Shown here piece after piece: positions 1 to 11,139 of a stretch of DNA of 64,000 nt. Source of the stretch: Antedon bifida. Its lineage: Eukaryota; Echinodermata; Crinoidea; Comatulida; Antedonidae. Below the pieces are notes generated by a model. It did not search any database and was not told where the DNA came from. It worked only from the letters and a program-made list of their open reading frames with translations. Numbering within the stretch: position 1 is the first letter of the stretch; every line of letters begins with the position of its first letter. The translations under genes were made by a program, and so were the position numbers. The stretch is taken from assembly GCA_963402885.1 (NCBI GenBank), contig OY727093.1:20521409-20585408 (forward strand), given 5' to 3'.

Positions 1-2090
1 GTATAAAAAAATACATCCCAAGCAAAATCGTAAAGAAAAAAGAATCTTCCCCATGGATATCTCGGAGTCTAAAAAGAATGATGCGTAGACGGGATAAAGC
101 CTATAAAGCTTGTACAAAACGTGGCCGTACACAGGATGAAGAGAAATTCCGTCTTTTGAAGAGCCAATGTCAAAGAGAAATGAGAAAGCAATATTGGGAA
201 TACATAGAGAATATGATAACCCCTAAAGAAGATGAAAACACCTACCAGCCCATGAAAAAGTTCTGGAAATATATAAAACATAGGAAAAATGACTTCACTG
301 GCGTCAGTGACATTAAAGATGATGGCAGACTAGTAACCGTTGATAAAGCGAAAGCCGAGCTGCTAAATGCAGTTTCAGTCAACATTTATACATGAAAGTC
401 CTTTGACTCACACATTTCCCCCTACCGAACACACGCTCATGCCAGAAGTTAACATCACAGAAGAAGGAGTTTGCAAATTGCTGAAAGAGCTGCATCCAGC
501 AAAAGCCTCGGGACCTGACAACATAAGCCCAAGAGTGCTCCGAGAACTTGCAACAGATATATCCCCGATATTCTGTGGCTTGTTCAAGAAATCTTTAAAT
601 ACTGGGATTGTGCCTAGTGACTGGAAGAATGCAAATATTGTCCCCATCTTCAAGAAAGGCCAGCATAGTGACAAAAGAAATTACCGACCTATTAGCCTGA
701 GCGGAGCTGTGAGACACAGTTGATAGAATTTGTACATGATATCACAGCAAATATGATGGACGGTCTGCAAACTGATGTTTGTATACTTGACTTTGCCAAA
801 GCGTTTGACAAGGTTGGACACCAGCGACTGCTGTCAAAATTGGAATGGTATGGGATCAAGGGAAAAGTGCATAAGTGGTTAAAGAGTTTCCTCTATGACC
901 GACAACAACAAGTCGTCATTAATGGTATCATATCAAGCAGTGTGCCCGTATTATCTGGTGTCCCCCAGGGGTCAGTTATTGGTCCCTGCTTGTTCCTTTT
1001 TTATATCAATGACATAAGCTGTGGTCTCAACTCTACTATCCAATTATTTGCTGATGACACCATGATATATACCACCATTACAAGTAATACTGATAGCGGT
1101 CTCCTGCAGTCTGATCTCCACAAACTTGAAGAATGGGGTAGGACATGGCAAATGCAGTTCCACCCAGAAAAGAGTGAGCTTCTCACAATAACAAGAAAGA
1201 AGAAGAAGAAAGTAAAGCAGAAATACACCCTATGTGGAAGCGAAATAAAGAGTGTTGATGTTGCTAAATATCTTGGCGTCAACATCTCCCAAGATATGAA
1301 GTGGAACTCCCATGTGGATGCCATAACTTCCAAGGCAGATAATGCACTCAACTTTTTGCGAAGAAACGTGTGTGTCGGGAACAAACGGATAAAAGGCCTT
1401 GCAAATAAAAGTTGTGTACGCCCTCTATTAGAGTATTCTAACATCGTCTGGGACCCATATAATTCCAATTTAATTGGTAAACTTGAAATGGTACAAAGAA
1501 GAGCGGCTAGATTTGCCTGCAACAACTATAAGCGCACGTCAAGTGTAACCGAAATGATGAAGGTCCTTGGTTGGGAAACCTTGGAAGAGAGGAGGAGGAT
1601 AGCTCGACTGTTAATGTTCCATAAAATACACTACTGCAATGTAGCAGCTGATATGAAACTGGTCATGAAAAACACCTGTAGACCCAGTCGGAGAGAGAAC
1701 AGTCAATCATACCATATTCCTCACTCAACAGTTGATTACTTTAGGTATTTATTCTTTCCACGCACTGCCATCGACTGGAATCATCTACCAGATAAGGTTG
1801 TAAATTGTACTTCTATTCTGGAATTCAAAACCCATGTTGGTCCAAACTTAATTAAATAGGGTACCCCTTGTCACAACTTACTCTCTGGGGGCTCTCTGTC
1901 TTGGTGACAGCTCGCTGGGCACCTGGATGGCTGAGGCGGGGTAAATGGTTATCCAGCTACTTTATTCTGCCTCCTAGGTAGCGGCCCAGGAAAGTGATAG
2001 CGGTTGGCACGGACGGTAGACTTCCATAGTGTTTGATGTTGGGTACAGTTTACTCTATTTTACTCTTTACAAGGTGTCTGAATACAATAC
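1..2090 (+). mobile_element. CR1/L2-type LINE, 3' part, decayed
   Basis: A non-LTR retrotransposon enters from the left edge and runs to the end of its 3' UTR. Its ORF2 gives the order expected for a LINE: linker (about 78-395), RT fingers ([14 protein letters not shown]), RT palm, thumb, and a C-terminal block ending YFRYLFFPRTAIDWNHLP. A GC-richer 3' UTR with several short inverted words follows (1860-2090), then A-rich simple repeats. The endonuclease part lies outside the window. The clade is judged from motif style only; CR1, L2 or a related group are all possible. It is not a host gene. Confidence 0.85.
78..1859 (+). pseudogene. LINE reverse transcriptase, frame broken
   Basis: Three overlapping or adjacent open stretches (78-395, 367-718, 720-1859) together encode the RT region. 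The first break, near 375-390, is a small frame change where LLNA... passes to MQFQSTF. The second, near 700, is an internal deletion: the text runs from NYRPISL straight into [12 protein letters not shown], so the block between RT motif 2 and the helix before motif A is gone. The long right piece keeps motif A (LDFAKAFDKV), motif B (SGVPQGSVIGP) and the catalytic FADD box, so the palm itself is complete. The element cannot make a full-length protein as it stands. Confidence 0.85.
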
Positions 2091-2169
2091 AATTATATAA
2101 TAGATAGAATAGATCAAATAATTATATATATATTCATAATAACATGTATATATTTTTATATAAGTAAAA

Positions 2170-2330
2170 TTTAAAAAAAGAGATAAGCGAAAGGGAAGAA
2201 AAGAAGAAGAAAAGAGAGAAAGAAAAGTGAAAGGAGAAGTAAGGGGAAAAAAAAAAATAAATAAATAAATAAAAAATAATAATAATAATAATGATAATAA
2301 TAATAATAATAATTATAAATAAATAAGGGA
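2170..2330. repeat. Purine-rich and AAT/AAAT simple repeat
   Basis: A purine-only run (A/G, about 2172-2250) passes into AAAT and AAT microsatellites. It sits 80 bp past the end of the LINE 3' UTR and may be the expanded tail of that element. From 2331 to 2811 I see no gene; only AT-rich sequence and the polypyrimidine tract of the next exon. Confidence 0.7.
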
Positions 2331-2811
2331 GTCAGTTTCTCTCTGTAAAAGAATAACTAAATAGAATAATAATACACAACCAAATACAGTAGAGCTAGCA
2401 AAACAGAGTTGGAGGAGCATAGTCTTCACATATGAAGTTGGCTCCAAATACGAAGAAGAAGAAGAAGTTTTGACAACCTTAAAAAGAGGAAATAACATTG
2501 AAGAATTAAGCTCCTCAACTACGGCAATATTATGTCTGTCCACGATGGTGGGTGAGCTAGTACACCGGGAGTGAATATCAAAAAGAAATTTCAAATTTGC
2601 GTTACAATTATAGTCTCTATGCATAAAATACTGATTTTTTGTTTAAAACTACTACTACTACGCTAATGTTCTATTGAACTATTATTTACTTCTTGTTATA
2701 TTGCATAGAAAACAATTGAAATACCTAAGGAGTTGCTTAATCACTCAATACTGTACTCCACATATATTCTTTAGTTTGCTTTATCCTTTACTAGAATGTT
2801 TTTTCTTATAG

Positions 2812-2987
2812 AAAAACATTCCTGCAGTTGTTTATGTGTGGTTCCAGTTAAAAACAAAGTTCAAGATCTAAAAGACGAGAATCCTCTTAGATGGCCACAG
2901 ATTGTTGGTTGGCAGAGAGAGCTTTCTGGTAAACGAGGAAGTGGTAGGAAAACTGTCTTTTATCGAACTCCTTGTGGAAAACGTTTG
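2812..2987 (+). CDS. SETDB1: SETDB1 exon: N-terminal part of the MBD
   Basis: Acceptor TTTTTCTTATAG, donor GTATGT. The exon starts in phase 1 and ends on a codon boundary. It reads KHSCSCLCVVPVKNKVQDLK, DENPLRWPQIVGWQREL and KTVFYRTPCGKRL. The HxCxxxC start and the (V/I)xYxTPCG signature are the methyl-CpG-binding-like domain of SETDB proteins, which sits just before pre-SET. The ORF open from 2796 is wider than the exon; the splice sites decide the limits given here. Confidence 0.9.
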
Positions 2988-3655
2988 GTATGTATTTCTT
3001 TTTCAGTGTTTGGAAGAACTATTTAGTATCAAATGAACGGCCATAAGAATATGCTATCCTTTGCTTCCTAACTTGTATTGAAAATATAAGCTACTGAATC
3101 TAGCATATGAGCTGGAAAAAATTGTAGGCAAAGATTTTTCAGTTTTAAATAAATGTATATGTTGTCCTGATCACGTACAACTAATCAACCCTCCGCCTTC
3201 ATATTCAAATGAGCATAAATATGCAAATTAGCTATAAAACCCATATTTTCACGATATCTCCTAAACTAATAATCCATTTATTAACATTTTTGTGAAAAAC
3301 CCTACATGTTTTCATACCCAATGAACACATTGAAAGCATTTTCATTGATCAAATACCATGTATACCAGTTGAAAACGCAATTTAAGTTAAGTAGTTTAAG
3401 ATTTTTCGATTCTATATAATCGACTACCCTTTCTTTTGTTTATTATGAACCACGAACAATATTAACAGATCACTATAATGACCTTGTGTATGTGATTTCA
3501 TTTGAAAATTACATAATATTGACTGTAATACAGAGATACAGACTCAGTGTTAGTGGCGATGATTCGCTGTTGGATAGGAATGAAATAAATAAATATATAA
3601 TAATACAGTATACTATGCATACCGTAAAACCCTGTTAAGAAGCCCATCTCGAAAA
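2988..3655. other. Intron 1, first part: no gene seen
   Basis: AT-rich intron. Around 3195-3360 it contains ATGCAAATTAGC words and short spaced motifs like those at 11140-11230, so it probably holds an old copy of the same dispersed repeat. No coding signal was seen on either strand. Confidence 0.5.
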
Positions 3656-3659
3656 CGAA

Positions 3660-5385
3660 CACATCCCTCAAATATCCGCAGCGCAAACGCCACATGCATG
3701 TCATACGTTAGAATATTGCGCACAGAAAAACGATTATACCTTTGTGACCTGAAGAAAATAAAATGTTAGTGTTCCATATATTTTGTGTCTGAGTATGTAC
3801 AGTACACTATTAACTGTATACATACTACATACAGTGCAGAATAGGTAAAAATAACAGGACCAGCCTTTTATTCTAATTTTTACTTGGGGGTACCCGAGTC
3901 TAGTACTCACTCATTTTCTCCTCCTTCTCCATCTGGACACTATTGAGTAAAAAGTGCGATTTATAAAGTACTACTCCTCCCTTATTCGTTGTAGTATTGA
4001 GCTGGGATTTGGCATGAATACTACAGGGACATGTCCTCAAAGCTATAGAGCCGGATTTTAAAATTTCAAACCGGATGCAGCCATATCACGTCTCGAAGAT
4101 GGTACCGTATAGCCGTATTTGGTAGCGACGTTATTGATATGTATGTGACGTTACATCCAATCTTATGACGTCATTACAGCTTCTTTTGCTGTACCCCGAG
4201 TATCGCACATTCATGCTTGATAACATGATGACATCATCAAAATGAAACATGTAGATAGCAATTTTGGAAGGGAATTATCTGAGCAACAATATATCAACAT
4301 GTTGATGAAATTTGGATACGTAGAATATAGATGCGCGCTCTTTTAAATGTCATGAACTATGATGCAAAATATGAAAATACAACTTTTATAATTCAACTGG
4401 CCATATGATGACGTCACAACATCCGATGCGCAAAATGTGTACATGAATTCGTATCTACAATTCAACAGCTTCCAGAAAATGAATGAAAAGTGCTACTCAT
4501 GATTAAGAGTATCACTTTTCATTCTAAGAAGCTATAACATTGAAATTTACTGTAATGATCAAAATAAGTGACAAGTTATTCACGCTTTTGAACATGATGA
4601 CGTCATCAAAATTTAAAAATTTAAAGAATTGTCCAATTCGACGTGCTCATATGACGTGATTTAAATTGCTAGAAAAGGCTGGAGAAACATAAATCACGCG
4701 AAAAAAAGATGTTTTTAACGTACGTTCGCGTAAAAAATTGGGTATGCATAGACATTTTTACATGCTTAAAATGACATGAAACATGTAGAAAGTTGATAGG
4801 AAATTGATTTTTCGCATTATTATATTTTAAACTTTCTGTGAAACAGGCTATTTTTTTCACAGATATTCACTGAAAATAAATTTCACGGTTTACTTTAGAA
4901 ACTATGACTGACATAAAGACATGCTTTTGACGATTTTGTTAGCTTTTTCATCAAAAAGGTGCACGAATTGTCTATAGTTCAACGTTTTTGTATGACGTTA
5001 TTTAAAGTGGAAAAGGTCTAAATTTTTTTCAAAATGACTAGGAAAGGCTTGAAAAATATAATTCAAGACTCCGTGCGCATCTTACGCGTAATTTATTTCG
5101 CACGCGTGGGAATTTTTGACATGTTCAAAATGTCATCAAATGAGTAAATAGTTGATTAGAAATTAATTTTGCGGATTTTGAAATATTAAATGCGCATGTG
5201 CGCGTAACTTCTTGTGGAACATGCCATTTTTAATCCATAGAAAGTTTCCAGCCTTTTTCAAATGAAACGGACACATGGATGCTTCATGTCAATCTTCCTG
5301 TATCATCAGCAAAATTTTGAACCTTGGTATTTTCTCGCTTTGAAAGTTAACAATGTTCAAAATCAATTTCTGGGATAAGTTCCTT
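3660..5385 (-). mobile_element. Helitron2-like element, 3' end missing
   Basis: From ATCCGCAGCGCAAACGCC at about 3667 it follows the GGTTATCC-type copies at 38684 and 39819: the TACAGT...ACTGTA palindromic stretch near 3795-3840, repeated TGACGTCA units (4166, 4410, 4600), GCGCTCTTTTAAATG, and the CGCGTG-rich part near 5085-5220. The CTAG/hairpin end is lost at the left, and the 5' end has merged into another Helitron at the right. It is non-coding; the short ORFs in it are AT-rich noise. Confidence 0.7.
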
Positions 5386-5387
5386 TC

Positions 5388-5877
5388 ATTTTTGATGAAT
5401 TATGAATGTTAAATAATGACAAACGTGCACATCAAACTTTAAAAATCGTGCCCTTGAAATTATAATTATATGCAAATTTGTATAAAAATATGCCTATTTT
5501 CAATCACAGTTCGTCACATTCAATAGAGCGCATATCGCATAAACGTTATCAGTTTTCTTCCAATTTTCAATAATGTTATTACTCAAAACATTCTCCTTTA
5601 GACATATAAACTTTATTTTTAATTTGAAAAGGTCATCATATTCAAACAATTAAATAAAAGTGAGTGATATAAAATAACAACTAACTGTCAACTAAACCGT
5701 TTACAATGCCAATACTGTCAACTGTTGACGCTTGTTGAACGGTTTTGATCGATGCTAAGCTGTTTGTACAATTGTTGTTGTGCAGCCCACTATAGACTAA
5801 GCCTAATAAATAGCATGTGCCTGTTACAATGCGTTGCGCGATAGCCTAACTTGTCACCGTGACGAGTTCAAATCTAG
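5388..5877 (+). mobile_element. Helitron-like 3' part ending in CTAG
   Basis: The right end has a hairpin (ACTTGTCA-CCG-TGACGAGTT, 5848-5869), then CAAAT and CTAG at 5874-5877, then T, which is the layout of a Helitron 3' end. It matches 29105-29752 over its whole length, including GTCAACTGTTGACGCTTG near 5715 and CCTAATAAATAGCAT near 5800. The left limit is where that match fades. Confidence 0.75.
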
Positions 5878-5998
5878 TGAAATGTTATGTTACGGTAACG
5901 TACGAACATTGTACACTAGCTATAGGCCTAGCCTGATGTTGTCGCGTTGCTGAATTTATTGTCTTTCCTTTTTTGGGAGAATACAAATTGGGCAAGAC

Positions 5999-6826
5999 CA
6001 GGGGCCGAATTTATCAACTTGCTTAGCAAAAAAATCGTCTTAACTTTGCCTTAAATCCTTGATTTTGCTTAAGTCAGATTTATCAATATATCTAAGCAAA
6101 AAAATTTGCTTAATTTTGTCTTAAATCTAAGACGAACAACACCCTGCCTTAAGATGAACAATTTTGTCTTATCTCATTTCTGCAACAGAAACATTCTTTT
6201 TTGAAAAAAAGGCCGGAACATTGACCATTCGGAAAGGCTACGCTAGTGCGTTTTCCGCTGTACTACGGACGCTAAAATAATGATATCGATCTTCGTAAAG
6301 ATGGCCTAGAAATTGGACAAGCAAAACTAATATTTTCGGGATAGGTACGACCCATTTGACTAACTTTTAGAAAACTGTATTGACTGCCAAGGGTCGCTGT
6401 CATTGATAAAAATAAATAAATGTTGATTTGATTTAAGTTTAGAGCGAATGATTTTCGTATGTATTTCCGACTGTTGTGCTCCTTCTCTATTTCAAGTAAT
6501 AAAAGCAATAGTAGCCAGAATGCGCCCTCTCTTGTTGGGAGTGAAAATACGGGGATAAAGTGTTATGGTGCCGCCATCGCTAAGAGAAAAAAGCTAATGC
6601 GCACGCGTAAGCAAGGATTTTTCATCTTAAGACATAATCTGCTGCCCTCTAGAGTTTAATTTTGCGCATGTGCAAAGTAAAATTTACCTAAGACAATTTT
6701 TCTGCTAAGACATTGCTAAGACGGTTCGATAAATAAGATTAAATTATTTGCTTAAGCACTTCTTAAATATTTCAGCTTAAGCAAAAATATAAGCAAATAT
6801 TGATAAATGCCAACCCTGGCATTTTA
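5999..6826. mobile_element. TIR DNA transposon, non-autonomous
   Basis: The left end (CCAGGGGCCGAATTTATCAA) and the inverted right end (CCAGGGTTGGCATTTATCAA) match at most positions. The similarity extends into inner words TTGCTTA and CTTAAG repeated on both sides. The CAGGG start resembles hAT ends, but no clear 8-bp target duplication is present, so the superfamily is open. Two short ORFs inside (6272-6508 and 6459-6659) overlap and match no protein I know. Confidence 0.65.
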
Positions 6827-6829
6827 GTT

Positions 6830-7790
6830 CAAAAGTTACGGTTCTTTTATTTGTTTACCCTTTCACAAGATTGGTCGAATCGACGAAAACAATTATCGCA
6901 ATAGGTCCATGTGGTATTTATTTTTACATAAAATGTAGTGTGTGACCTTAAATTAGGTAAAAAAAACGTAGGTCTAGTGTCTTTAAGTTAAGAATTATTA
7001 TAGATTTTTCTTCAAAAAATCCATCCAGTACAGTAGTTCAAAAGTTAGGATATCCTTGTGTAAATTACACACACCTCACTGTTCAAATGTATGTTGTCTA
7101 TTCCAAACTTGCTGGCTAGTCAAAAGATAAGTACAGTTGGTAGGTATTCTCAATATGTAAACATACATAATTGAATAACTTGCTGTTTTAAGTTTATGGT
7201 TTATTTTTAATTGTCATTTAATAATAAATAATAATATTAAACATTTATAAAGCGCTCTTTACCGGAGTCTCATAGCGTAACATGAAAAGAATAAATATTG
7301 AAAAAGGTGAGTTTTCGGGGGAGATTTGAATTTAAAAGTGGATGAAATTGTCGACAAGTTTTAGAGATGTATGAGACAAGAAAATGACTGAAGGAAAGAA
7401 GAATACTAAAGAAGAGATACAATTATTCATCTGCCATTTGCAGATAACTAATAAAAACCTTAGTAGTTATTTCATGGTTTAAAACATTTATTCCATCTAT
7501 TTAATTTCTCTACTCTGCAAATGAGTAACTCCGGATAGGTACTGTTTTTGTTTGCTTTTCTAAATTAATTGGCCATCCCCACTCACAAGCATTAGTAATA
7601 GTAGTACACACTGATAAGCACAAACCTGTATTACACTTCACTTTCTCTGTTTATATTATTTTATAATTTAATTTAATTTTTTTTAAAGAGAAATCTTGAG
7701 GAAGTTGATTTATACTGTAAGTTTCACTTATATTTGTTTATTATAGAGTATTTAGAAAAGTAGCATTACCAATTGTATTATTTTTATTCA
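6830..7790. repeat. AT-rich intron with short repeat fragments
   Basis: Bases 6915-6990 resemble 56275-56352 (TTTATTTTTACATAAA ... AGTGTCTTTAA), probably the end of a miniature DNA element. Near 7240, ATTTATAAAGCGCTCTT is a word shared by dispersed invertebrate repeats. No gene was seen. Confidence 0.4.
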
Positions 7791-7795
7791 TACAC

Positions 7796-8690
7796 AGTCA
7801 ACTCCTCTTAAGTCGACTTTGCGTAAGTATTGTATAAGTCACATTAAATAAATAAACACACTAAAAGCCACACGAAACATACGCAATTCGATAAACAATA
7901 GAAGTGATTATGTGGGATCATTTTGGTTCTCTTAAGCAAATTGTATAGAATAGACTTTGGTTTTTGGTACTCATTTGTGCTAGAAGGCAATATAAATAAT
8001 GGATACCGATTGATGATGAGATGAGATATTAATAGCAGTTTTTGCCACAGCTATGATGACTATTTTAGATAATTTTAATTTTAAAAAAATTACACAAAAA
8101 AAAACCAAATCAAACAAAAATAAATGTTACATATATGTTTTAAAATGTGCCTATTTTATGATTTAAAAAATTTAACCCTTTGTAACAACTGTGAACAGCA
8201 TTATTTAAAAAAAAAAAGTCATGTCGCCGCCGTTTTTATATGCACAGCAGAGCCATGGTTCTTGCTGTATCATTATGTCTAAAATCACCCTCTATAATTT
8301 CAAAATAAAAGCAAAAAATGCAACATACATTGACTTCTGGAAATTTTCTGATTCTAAAATGGCCCTAGTTCGATTTAAATATTCAAGGAAAAGGTGCTGT
8401 TTTAAAAGGCTTTTTTTTTTAAATGAAAAAGGTACTTTAAGGGTGTAAACATGTTACATAATTACCCAACATGGTATGTTGTGAGTGCGAGAAAAAAATT
8501 GGGCAAGAAATCGAATTTATAACAGTGCGATTCGAAACAGCAGTAGCGCCTCGGCATACATGCCACGATTGTGATGTATTGTTGTCAGACAGGCTAGCCG
8601 TAGCGAGGCTAGTGAGTTGGCTTAGCATTTTTTTAAAAACAATCCATATAATTCATAGTAGATTCGACGTAGGCGGAGTTGACTTTATAT
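7796..8690. mobile_element. TIR DNA transposon, pogo/Tc1-like, non-autonomous
   Basis: The left end reads CAGTCAACTCCTCTTAAGTC and the right end, inverted, AGTCAACTCCGCCTACGTC (near 8660-8688). Such ends are typical of IS630/Tc1/pogo elements. No transposase is present. Small ORFs at 8221-8448 and 8471-8770 are not recognisable. A TA target duplication is not clear, so the edges are approximate. Confidence 0.55.
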
Positions 8691-8819
8691 TATTTTTATA
8701 TATATCCAGTTGGGGTTACTTTTTCTCATTCTTACAGATTTCCTCTTCTTTATCGTTTCAAATTAAGTAATTGTCTGTATATCACCGGATGGTTTAGAAT
8801 TAATGTTCTGTGCCAGTAG

Positions 8820-8990
8820 TGTTTATATATTTTATTCACTTGCACTGATGAAAGGCTAGTGTTGCCCGAAAGCTCTGCTAACTTTTCTGTTTTACTTTAT
8901 TGTTTTGATTTAGCTTTTTGCTTTTTTGTTTGTATCTCCATTGAGATCCAGCCACTGATACCCACAGAATTGTCATTTTTTCAGTTATTT
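8820..8990 (+). mobile_element. Penelope-type terminal repeat fragment
   Basis: Contains CTGATGA (8845-8851), a GGC...GCC stem and GAAA (8868-8871), the arrangement of a hammerhead ribozyme core. It is followed by a T-rich stretch and GAGATCCAGCCACTGATACC. From memory of the family, Penelope-like retroelements carry hammerhead motifs in their terminal repeats, and this stretch resembles such a repeat. No RT fragment adjoins it. Just to the right are the 3' splice site and next SETDB1 exon. Confidence 0.45.
8845..8885 (+). ncRNA. Hammerhead-like ribozyme motif (candidate)
   Basis: CTGATGA, a short stem GGC/GCC with loop TAGTGTT, then CGAAAGC and a GC-TCT-GC mini-stem III. Very short helix III is reported for Penelope-type hammerheads. 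I could not find a convincing helix I partner, so activity is unproven. Confidence 0.35.
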
Positions 8991-9060
8991 GCCTTTGGAT
9001 TTATATTTTATTTATATATATTTGTATTTTTTAAATTTTACTTGTGGTAAACCTTATAAG

Positions 9061-9399
9061 CAATTGGGGTACCTAATAAATTCAAAATATCCTTTTAATT
9101 CTTCAGTAACGCAGACTGACATGAAATATCTTGCTATTGATAATTTCACTTTTGATCCATTCATCTATACAATTCCAAGAAGTGCAGGACGCTCAACTCT
9201 ATGGGGAAAAGAAGCGAAAGTTATAATCAAGGATTTATCCCATGGTGCAGAAATGGTTCCGGTAATGCTTGTGAACGAAATAGACTATGGACGACCTGAT
9301 GAAAGTTACCATTACATTACATATAGAAAATGCAAGAAAGCAGTCATAAATACAGACACTAACTTTTTAATATGTTGTGACTGTACAGACAACTGTAAG
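9061..9399 (+). CDS. SETDB1: SETDB1 exon: end of MBD and pre-SET start
   Basis: Reads QLGYLINSKYPFNSSV ... MKYLAIDNFTFDPF ... VPVMLVNEIDYGRP ... LICCDCTDNCK. VPxxxVNEID and CDCxDxC are hallmark SETDB1 pre-SET segments; these cysteines bind the three-zinc cluster. Donor AAG|GTATTA. The start is the weak point: CAA at 9061 after ...CTTATAAG keeps phase 0 with the previous exon, but the pyrimidine tract is poor and about five residues usual after TPCGxxL are missing. The reading frame stays open to the left (KPYK before QLGYL fits the family), so a non-standard or shifted acceptor is possible. Confidence 0.85.
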
Positions 9400-9409
9400 G
9401 TATTAGTAA

Positions 9410-11003
9410 TTAGGTGATCATTTAGAATAAAATGATCACCTATTGTTATTGTACAAAATCTTTATTATTGTTATTATTATTATTCTTCTTCTTCTTCTTC
9501 TTTCTGTACACTTTTTGTTTAACAATTATCTCAAAAAGTTGAATAACAATGATCACAAAAATTTCACAATGTCTTTCAAATACTTTAACTTAGCCATAAT
9601 AAGCTTTTCAGCGTGATCACTCATCCGTGACGTCACGTATACGCCATTTTGTGAAATCAAATTATCAATCATATGTCCATAATTCATTATCACATATTTA
9701 TGAAATCCACTACACGTAAATTTCAGGTTAAGGTAAAAAATATTAGCAAATAAAAACTTGCGCGTCTCAAGGTCATGCACGTGAAATCGCGCGCAAAGAT
9801 TTTAAAAAGCTTAAAATTAAGTTTTGATCAATTTAGAGCATGAATTAGGCCATTTGCGTGTTTAAAAAAATTACTGCGCAAAAACACGTTTTTGCGTACG
9901 CGATTCTTAGAAGGCGTAAAAAATGAAATTTGATGTATAAATCACATTCTACTCACAATTCTTAGTACATTCACCGATCTTGAGTCCATTCCGACTTAAA
10001 ATAACGGTATACGAGCACGTTAAAAAAGACGAAATGCGCACATTAATTTCACAAAAGTTCTGAAAATGGTGAAAAATATGTCTTTTTTAAAATGAAAATA
10101 ACTCTTCAGAATGCACGATGACCCCTAAGTTTTTTAACTTATTCGGGAAGCCATTGAGTTGTAGATATAAATTTATATACACATTAGACGTACAAAATGG
10201 TATTACGTCATCAAATGGCCACTTGAATTTAAAAATTTGGATTTTTTTCCGTTTTGTGTAGGTTATCACATTCAATAGACCGCATCTCCGCTATTTGAGC
10301 TCGATTTTCGCACAAATGTCAGTGTGTGCTTGCTTAATTATTTATCTCTCTCATAAGTTGTCAGTGTTTTCATTTTGATGACGTCATCACGCGTAAAAAC
10401 TTGAATAACGTAGGTCGTGTAATTTCACCTTCGCCGTAAATTTGAATATCTTACATCTCTTCAGAATTGAAGGTTACCTTAATTATTATAATTTTTTATG
10501 AAAGCTGATGAAATGTAGATATGAATTCATATAAAAATCAAGCCTATCGGATGTTGTGATGTTAACATATGGCCAGATGAAGTTAAAAAGTAGTTTTTTC
10601 ATCTTTTTCGTCAAAGTTATACAAATTTCAAAGAGTGCGCACAGCGCTTCTACGTGCCAGATTCTCTTCCAATTCTCATATTTATTTGCTCAATTCATAA
10701 TCTTTCGAAATTGCCATCTTCGAATTTATTTTGATAATTCCATCATACCAAAAAATTAGAACATGATATGTGTCCCGTGATTTCAACTATGCTACACTGT
10801 ATATAGATATACAGTATATACTGTACATATTGTATATGGCATATAATAGGCACAACTCAGCACTATAAGCGTATAATAGGATGGTATACATCAACATTTT
10901 CTGATCGTATGTTAACGTACGTGCATGTTTAAAAAAAATTAATTTCAGTAAAATGATAAAAATGATCACCTATAATTCGTCAAAGTGACGAATTAAATTC
11001 TAG
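9410..11003 (+). mobile_element. Complete Helitron2-like element, TAGGTGATC type
   Basis: The 5' end TAGGTGATCATTT lies at 9411. Its inverted copy AAATGATCACCTA (about 10960-10972) lies just before the 3' hairpin AATTCGTCA-AAG-TGACGAATT, then AAATT and CTAG at 11000-11003, then T. The first 32 bases are themselves a hairpin (AGGTGATCATTT/AAATGATCACCT). Inside are a GTT/ATT/CTT microsatellite (9465-9500), TGACGTCA at 9628 and 10379, and the palindromic TATACAGTATATACTGTA stretch near 10800. At about 1.59 kb it has no Rep-helicase gene, so it must depend on another element. It begins 10 bp after the splice donor of the SETDB1 pre-SET exon. Confidence 0.85.
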
Positions 11004-11139
11004 TTCAATTTATATATTTTCTGTCTGAACTACTTCTTATTTCTTCATTATTAGCCTAGGAAATCTAAGGAGAGATTTTTCTTTAAGTGGTGACATATGA
11101 TAAGGAGATCAAAATTTGAGCATCACACCTCTATCACTC

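Noticed and set aside
1860-2060. SINE or ncRNA in the GC-richer stretch after the first LINE
   Set aside because: Better explained as the LINE 3' UTR, since it follows the ORF stop directly and has no A/B boxes.
5999-6826. Definite hAT element
   Set aside because: Ends start CAGGG but no 8-bp target duplication is visible, so only a generic TIR element is called.
8979-9060. Extending the pre-SET exon back to the CAG at 8984
   Set aside because: The frame is open but encodes only Phe/Tyr/Leu-rich low complexity, unlike SETDB1; kept as uncertainty in the exon entry.
10787-10969. Minus-strand ORF reading MYTILLYAYSAELCLLYAIYN, repeated at 29753-29944
   Set aside because: It is the translation of the palindromic TACAGT/ATATAC block shared by all Helitron copies. 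It recurs in either frame and is not conserved as protein.
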